Below, piece by piece: positions 58,294 to 64,000 of a stretch of DNA of 64,000 bases. The notes below the pieces were generated by a model that searched no databases, was not told the origin of the DNA, and saw only the letters and a list, made by a program, of their open reading frames with translations. Position 1 is the first letter of the stretch, and each line of letters starts with the position of its first letter. Location of the stretch: NCBI RefSeq assembly GCF_003144195.1, contig NW_020290005.1, positions 372,001 through 436,000 of the forward strand, read 5' to 3'. A program made the translations under genes and the position numbers. Origin of the DNA: Ceraceosorus guamensis. Taxonomy: Eukaryota; Basidiomycota; Exobasidiomycetes; Ceraceosorales; Ceraceosoraceae.

Positions 58294-58333
58294 CCAGCAA
58301 GGCAAGCAGGCAGGCAGCCAGCAAGGCAAGCAG
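58253..58333. repeat. GGCA tetranucleotide array, partly degenerate
   Basis: About nine near-perfect CAGG units (58253-58292) pass into a less regular CAGCCAGCAAGG pattern. It probably lies in the promoter or 5' untranslated region of the fumarate reductase gene. Confidence 0.8.
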
Positions 58334-58577
58334 CCCTAAGCAGAGCAGCTGCATGGCAGACAGGTAAGGGTCGAAGCAGGCGAGCAGAAGCTTCAAAGGC
58401 TGCCCTTTCACGCTCTCATTTCTCTTCCTTCTTGCACACATCATCCCCATCATCACCTTGGCTATATACTTGTCCCGCTTGACGTATTCATTGCCCACGC
58501 ATCACCTCTCCTCATCTACACTACTTGATCCCAGCTCGTACTCAGACTTTCCAGACCCTCTTCATACCACCCCCATC

Positions 58578-60795
58578 ATGTCTCGCGTCATTGTTGTCGG
58601 TGGCGGTCTATCCGGCCTGAGTGGTGAGTCCTACATCCGGCGACCACTTCGAGCCCCGTCCCCGAACTCATCTCGCCGATGCTGATGTGCCTTCTCCATT
58701 TTCAGCCGCACACACTGCGCTTGAGCGTGGTGCCAGCGTTCTCGTTCTTGACAAGGTGAGCGGGGAAAATTGCTTCTTCAGCTAGGGCGGCCTTGCTGTG
58801 TCCAAGCCCTCGCTTTCGACTCGGTCGAGCACGTCGCGAGATGCGGCAGCTACTGCTTGCGCCACGCTGCGCACCAATGAGCCTGCATTCACGCCTCGCC
58901 TCTTGCTTCCTCCTCAGAACCCCTTCTTTGGCGGCAATTCAACCAAGGCCACTTCAGGTATCAATGGTGCAGGGACCAACACTCAATCAGAGCTAAGCAT
59001 TCCAGACAGCGCCAAGATTTTCTTCGAGGTGAGTTTGCAGGCTGCGACTGCGCTTACATTCGAGACACTGCTGACCCTTACATGATGCCCTGCTGTTGTT
59101 TCCAAATTCCAGGACACCAAAAAGTCTGCTCGTGACCTGGCGCGACCTGATCTGATCAAAGTCCTTACTGGCCGGTCCGGTGAGGCCGTCAACTGGCTGC
59201 AAGACCGCTTCGGTCTGGATCTGTCCAAGGTCTCCAGATTGGGTGGTCACTCGCAGCCTCGTACCCACCGTGGTGGCGCTCAATTCCCCGGCATGACGAT
59301 TACCTATGCCCAGATGGAGAAGCTGGAGGATCTTGCCGAATCCGACCCTGAGCGCGTGCAGATCATCAAGAAGGCGCGCGTTACCAGCCTGATCTACGAG
59401 AATGGCGAGGTCAAGGGTGTGGAGTATGAGACTGCTGGACAGAAGCACCAGGAGCGCGGTGCCGTCGTTCTCGCCACTGGTGGTTACGCAGCAGACTTTG
59501 ACGATGTCAACTCTCTGCTCAAGAAGCACCGCCCTGACCTTGTTCACCTTCCTACCACCAACGGAGACCACTGCACCGGTGATGGTCAAAAGATGGTCGC
59601 CTCTATCGGTGGTCGCCTGATCGATCTCGAAAAGGTGCAAGTTCACCCCACTGGTCTCGTTGACCCACGTGACCCAGACGCCAAGGTCAAGTTCCTTGCT
59701 GCCGAGGCTCTCCGTGGCTGCGGTGGTCTGCTCCTCGACAACGAGGGACAGCGATTTGCTGACGAGCTTGGTCACCGTGACTACGTCACTGGCCGCATGT
59801 GGGAGAACAACAAGTTCCCAGTACGCCTAGTCCTGAACGGAGCCGCGTCCAAGGAGATCGAGTGGCACTGCAAGCACTACGAGGGTCGTGGCTTGATGCG
59901 CCGCTTCGAGGGCGGTGATGCGCTCGCCAAGGAGATCGGCATTCCTGCTGACAAGCTCAAGGCTACCTTTGAGGACTACAACGCCATTGCCACCGGTAAA
60001 AAGAAGTGCCCATTCAACAAGAAATTCTTCCACAACGCAGACATGCGCATGAACGACACTTTCTACGTTGCCCTCATGACTCCTGTGCTCCACTACACCA
60101 TGGGAGGTCTGGAGATCGACCCCACTTCTCGCGTCATTGACAGCCAAGGCAAGCCCATCCCCGGTCTCTTCGCTTCGGGAGAGATTGCTGGTGGTGTTCA
60201 CGGAGCCAACCGTCTGGGAGGCTCTTCCCTCTTGGGTTGCGTCGTCTTTGGTCGTGTCGCTGGTGACTCTGCCACCGCTTTCTTGCTGAACCAGTACACC
60301 TCCGGCAAGGCTGCTTCCCGTGTCGGCCAGGTTGCCCAGCACCTGGAGACCACTGTTCGGGTCAACCCGGAGAATTACAACGTCAACTTGACCTTCTCTT
60401 GGGCTGGCCAACAGCAAGCTGGTGCGGGCGCATCCGGCGCTCTTCAACAGTCGAGCGCCCCGGTTCAACAAGCTGCGCAAGCCCAGACTGAGGGCAACGC
60501 CAGCGCGGGCCCTGCAGCTCAAAAGGCCCCCCCTCAAAAGGCGGAGGAGAACAAGGGATCCAAGACGTACACTATGGACGAGGTCGCCAAGCACTCCAAG
60601 GAGAGCGATGTGTGGGTCGTCGTGGGCGATCAGGTCCTGGACGTGACCAACTTTCTGCCGGACCACCCTGGAGGACCCAAGGCGATCTTGCTCTACGCTG
60701 GAAAAGATGCGACAGAAGAATTCGACATGATGCACGACCGCGCCGTCATTAAGCGTTACGCTGCTGACGCCGTCATCGGATCCATCGCCAAGTGA
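58578..60795 (+). CDS. Fumarate reductase flavoprotein fused to cytochrome b5
   Basis: Reduces fumarate to succinate with FAD, a soluble route for reoxidising reduced cofactors. Four exons, 58578-58623, 58706-58755, 58918-59028 and 59113-60795, give 629 aa. The ATG sits directly before the FAD-binding Rossmann motif (MSRVIVVGGGLSGLS), so no targeting sequence is present and a cytosolic enzyme is likely. Flavoprotein motifs: NPFFGGNSTKATSGINGAG, RTHRGGAQFPG, ATGGYAADFD, QVHPTGLVDP, GGLLLDNEGQRFADELG and FASGEIAGGVHGANRLGGSS. A Gln/Ala-rich linker (about residues 475-540) leads to a cytochrome b5 heme-binding domain with YTMDEVAKHSKESDVWVVVG and the axial-ligand motif FLPDHPGGPK. Fungal and kinetoplastid fumarate reductases with a b5 domain are known. 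Codon use is strongly biased, as in highly expressed genes, which also explains two long antisense open frames. Confidence 0.95.
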
Positions 60796-61744
60796 TTTTG
60801 TTTTGGTGCTGCATCTCTTCGAATGATCCAGTCCTTGGGGAGGCAACAGAACCCTCAATCAAAGCTCTTCTCTTCTTGTTCATGTACGCAATCAAGGCAT
60901 CGTCTCCGTCAGTCAGGTCGCCCAGCTCGCTTCCCCTTTGGTCCCCTTGCGTTGGTCCCTTCACTCTACGGATTCAACGTGGCACTCATGAGTGGTGCAA
61001 ATGTTGATGAATTTTACGAGCGTGTCTGACCTGATGTGATGTGGGTGGACGCTTGATATTGGGTGAATGAGGGCTTTTTGCATGTCTGGAGCAGGCTGAA
61101 CGATTCGATGATCTGCTAGAGAGCTGGCTCGCGTGCTACTCGCTCCACGGCATTTGGAAGAAAGGAGGAGGAGCAGCAAGTTGGGTGGCGCTCGCTGCTT
61201 GCCTGCCTTGACCCTCGCGTGCGCGCCTCTGCGCTACATCCAGCAACGCTCGCGATGCATGTAGCCCGGCCAGCAGCATGGGTCTATACGCCTCACCTAC
61301 CCGATTCGCGCCGCGCAGGCAGCAGCCGCATGCGCTTGTGCGGAGATGGCGATCGAGCGAGCAAAATCGAGCAGATGAAGCAGGCGTGCGTGTGCGTGTG
61401 CGTGCCTCTGCTGCTCTTCTCTGTGCTCGGACTTGACCCAAACGTGCTTCGTGATGCACTCATCAGTCACACAGTCGTGAGTGCTTGATGATTGTGACTT
61501 GGATTTTGATTCTTTCTTTCCTCTTGGATGCGTCTCACCACCACCGCTAGCACCACCACCACCACCACGTCTGGGCAAAGTGCATTTGGTCGCGTGGCTC
61601 GATTTTGCTTGCGCTTATCGGTCAGAGCATAGAGAGCCAGCGACGAACGAGCGTGATGGAAACAGCCTCTGGGATCGCGCTGGCATCAACAACATCTTCC
61701 ACCTTCTGCCCCACTACGGACTCTGCACGGCCATTGCCAACAGA
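60796..61744. other. Intergenic region upstream of MDV1
   Basis: About 950 bases. The first 250 should be the fumarate reductase 3' untranslated region. A CACCAC microsatellite lies near 61540-61566. The open frame continues upstream of the chosen MDV1 start to about 61.48 kb but is low-complexity. Confidence 0.4.
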
Positions 61745-64000
61745 ATGTCGGGCGAAAGACCTTTGGGAGGGTCTTCTGCCGTGTCGGGTCTATCTGATGC
61801 TCTGGCACAAGGAGCAGCCTACCTCTCTCCCTTTGCCCAATCAGCCCAAGCTGGGGCTTCCACATCCGCAGCGGGTCTGAATGAAGCGACAAGGCACCTG
61901 ATAGATGCCGCACCGCACCTCTTCAAACCTCGCATGTTATCAGCTGCCATTCATTCCTCTAGTCTAGGTGTGGCCGGCACTTCGGGCGATAGGGCGAGGA
62001 TCGTGGGCTGGGGCGGACTGCCTTTGGCACTCAGTAGACCCATCAGTCTTTCACAACCGGCCCGAAGCCTGGCCAGATTCGGAGCAGCTGTGGCTTCGGG
62101 CGGAGGTCTTTCGGCAGCGGAACTGAGAGCGCGAGAAGATTGCGCAGCCATACTCAGGGAAGCGGAGGCGGAGGCTGAGCTGGGCGTTAGAGCTCAGGGA
62201 TTGAGCATCGAAGATGGCTCTAATGTAGCAACAGCTGCAGCGACGACGACGGCGACGAATGGCGAAGAGCCTGTCAGTCTGCTGCGAGGATACGAAGCCA
62301 CTCGACCTTCTTCCTTGGCAGGCAGAGCTAGGAGGAGGGAAGCAAGGGGAAAAGCAGTCGATGCTCCCAGATTGGGTCTGCGAGCGATGGGCGAAAATGC
62401 TAGAGGACTCTTGTCTGCTTCGGAAGCGCACGAAGATGGCGAAAATGGCGCGACGCATGGCGCCGAGGAGGCAGCCTCTTCGTTCAAGAGCAGAGCTAAA
62501 GGTAGAGCCAGCATTAGAGGATCGAGAGATGCGGTCATCAAGCTGGACGAATCTCAGCTTGCTGATCAGAAGGAGGAGATCGAAAGGGAGAAGGAGGATG
62601 TAGGAGTTAGAAGGGTCAGTGAGCTGCTGCGGATTGAATCACCCTCGAGGGGGCGCGCAGGCGTTTAGCTCGGTAAAACTTATGCTCGATACTCTCTCGT
62701 CACCTCGAATGTCTCCATGCAGGCCCTAATCCGAAAAGAAATCTCGGCAGTGGAAACCAAAATGGCTGCGCTTGTTGCTGTCAGGGACAGACTGGAGCAC
62801 AGCCTGCTGCAGCTTCGAGAGGAGGAGCTGGAGCTGCAAGACGAGGGTGAGTGGAGGGGCAAGGATACGGGAAAGCGGCAAGCAGACCAGGCTCTGAGCA
62901 TCGCATGACTTTTGGCTGACCTTGTCATGCTCAAATCCGTACTGCTGCCATCCATCAGCGCAAGGCGTGTCGGAGTTGCTCAGCTTGCAAGCGCACAGGA
63001 GGAATATGCCCGGTGTTGCCGGAGCGTCCGTTGCTTCGCTCTCGACGAATCAATCTGGACAGTCTGAGCACGCCACATCGGCTTCGAGCAGCCGAAGAAG
63101 GAAGGGTGAGTGAGACGCCAGAGGCCGCTCGAGGAGCGCGGCACATGCTGAGATCGACTACGCCGCTTGTGCTTGACCAGGCCCCTTGTTCTTGCCCTCC
63201 GAGCACGACGAGCTGCCTTCGGGTGTTGCCTTCATGGTGAGTGGAGCACAGCCAAGTCGCATTGATAGCAAGCAGGTCGACCAATTGAGCATGTACGTGC
63301 CTGGTTATTATTTCGCAGACACTTGCGGGACACACTGCGCCTTTGACCGCTCTGGACTTTTCCGAACCTTACGGCGCGCTGGTCAGTGCCGCTTCTGACG
63401 ACGGTGCGCCCATCGTCTGGGACCTATCTTCGGGCGGCGAGGTGGGACGTTTGAGGGGTCATGAGGGCAACACGCGATGCCTGCAAGTGGAGGAAGAGCT
63501 CTGCATAACGGGAGGTTCGGATTGCAGCATACGGATCTGGGATCTTCGAAAAGTGGAGAATTGGGAGACGAGACTGTCGATGAATCAACAGGCTCGGGAT
63601 GGTGAGGGTGCAGCTGCCATCGTTAGGAATGGAGATGAGGCAGAAGGAAACAACAAGGACGAGGAGTGGGATCCTTGCCTCAGCAAGTTGGATGGTCATA
63701 CACGCGCAGTCACTAGCCTCTACTTTGACGAAGGCTGCCTGGTGAGTTGCTACGACCCAACATGACGCCAAGTGGCGCGAGTACTCATGTCGCTTTGGCA
63801 TCTCTCAGATCACGGGGGCGTCAGACAAGACGCTACGCCAATGGGATCTCAACACTGGGCAGTGCGTTCTCACCATGGACATTCTCTGGGCCATTTCCAA
63901 CCCTGGTGGGCCATCTACACCAGGAGGCAGTGGTGCCGCATCTCGACGATCCATGGCTTTCGACAACTCCAGCGCGGGTGGAATCGGTGGACCATCGGTC
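61745..64000 (+). CDS. MDV1: Mitochondrial fission adaptor Mdv1/Caf4-type WD40 protein (3' partial)
   Basis: Links Fis1 on the outer mitochondrial membrane to the dynamin Dnm1. Exons: 61745-62614, 62723-62846, 62959-63105, 63181-63236, 63319-63741 and 63809 to the window end. The first 290 residues contain a helical Fis1-binding-like region ([20 protein letters not shown]). A coiled coil follows ([38 protein letters not shown]), then [13 protein letters not shown] and a Ser-rich linker. The WD40 propeller starts at [20 protein letters not shown] and gives [63 protein letters not shown] and [19 protein letters not shown]. The insertion between the third and fourth blades is typical of Mdv1 and Caf4. 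The remaining blades lie past the window. The first donor is GTCAGT. Mdv1 and Caf4 cannot be told apart here. Confidence 0.85.

Larger units (their letters stand above)
55943..58577. other. Gene-free stretch with several tandem repeats
   Basis: About 2.6 kb between the small minus-strand gene and the fumarate reductase gene. It holds the tandem CTCACGA array, ATTCGTGATT near 57011, CAAC/CAGC arrays near 57921-57980, GTGAA repeats and a GGCA array. The last 100 bases are pyrimidine-rich, as expected for a strong fungal promoter and 5' untranslated region. No supported gene. Confidence 0.45.

Noticed and set aside
58125-58367. A small frame with Gly-Arg-Gln-Ala repeats upstream of fumarate reductase
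   Set aside because: It is the translation of a tetranucleotide microsatellite, not a protein.
58993-60858. Two long minus-strand open frames (260 and 343 residues) opposite the fumarate reductase gene
   Set aside because: Strong third-position C/G bias in the sense gene removes antisense stops. The antisense products show no family resemblance.
1-64000. tRNA, rRNA or other structured RNA genes
   Set aside because: I scanned for T-arm-like GGTTCGAATCC words and other conserved RNA cores and found none convincing. A covariance-model search would be needed to exclude them.

Overview
The window is nuclear DNA of a basidiomycete fungus, most likely from the smut lineage (Ustilaginomycotina). 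The genes carry many short introns, mostly 55-120 nt, opening with GTGAGT or close variants and ending in CAG or TAG. The proteins read best as basidiomycete versions of BDF1, MIP1, CK2 alpha and SF3b2. The intergenic DNA is dotted with a 7-bp word, TCACGAN, of a kind I associate with smut genomes. The genus cannot be fixed from sequence alone. No bacterial, organellar or viral element and no complete transposon was seen.

Layout: 1-6.3 kb holds the 3' end of an Ear1/Ssh4-type SPRY adaptor (+) facing importin-9/KAP114 (-). An F-box/leucine-rich-repeat protein (-) occupies 6.97-10.54 kb. From 10.5 to 25.3 kb the DNA is gene-poor, with a mitochondrial enoyl-CoA hydratase (13.05 kb, +) and a nuclear-looking protein with a possible AF4/FMR2-type C-terminal domain (17.8 kb, +). 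From 25.3 kb the density rises: a 996-aa disordered protein with two membrane spans (+), MED31 (-), the BET protein BDF1 (+), casein kinase 2 alpha (-), the U2 snRNP protein SF3b2/CUS1 (+), a decayed FAD monooxygenase (-), an F-box protein with a hydrophobic N-terminus (+), a compact SLX4 (-), mitochondrial DNA polymerase gamma (+), two conserved proteins of unknown function (+ and -), a fumarate reductase-cytochrome b5 fusion (+), and the start of the mitochondrial fission adaptor MDV1 (+, running off the end).

The genes do not form a pathway cluster. Most are housekeeping genes in convergent or divergent pairs: MED31/BDF1, CKA1/SF3b2 and SLX4/POLG share divergent upstream regions, and SPRY/importin, BDF1/CKA1 and F-box/SLX4 converge. 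Several products act on chromatin or transcription (BDF1, MED31, CK2, perhaps the AF4-like protein) and several in or on mitochondria (enoyl-CoA hydratase, POLG, MDV1).

The most notable item is POLG. One reading frame continues from the polymerase into a second protein module with an LYR motif, and a mitochondrial presequence-like segment (FHTSAR) lies between them. This suggests a mitochondrial polyprotein or a gene fusion. Other points are a 19-nt micro-exon in CK2 alpha, an 18-nt exon in the unknown gene at 53.6 kb, and the dispersed 7-bp repeat family. Exon boundaries were chosen by eye, using GT-AG sites, phase and family similarity. They were not checked against transcripts.
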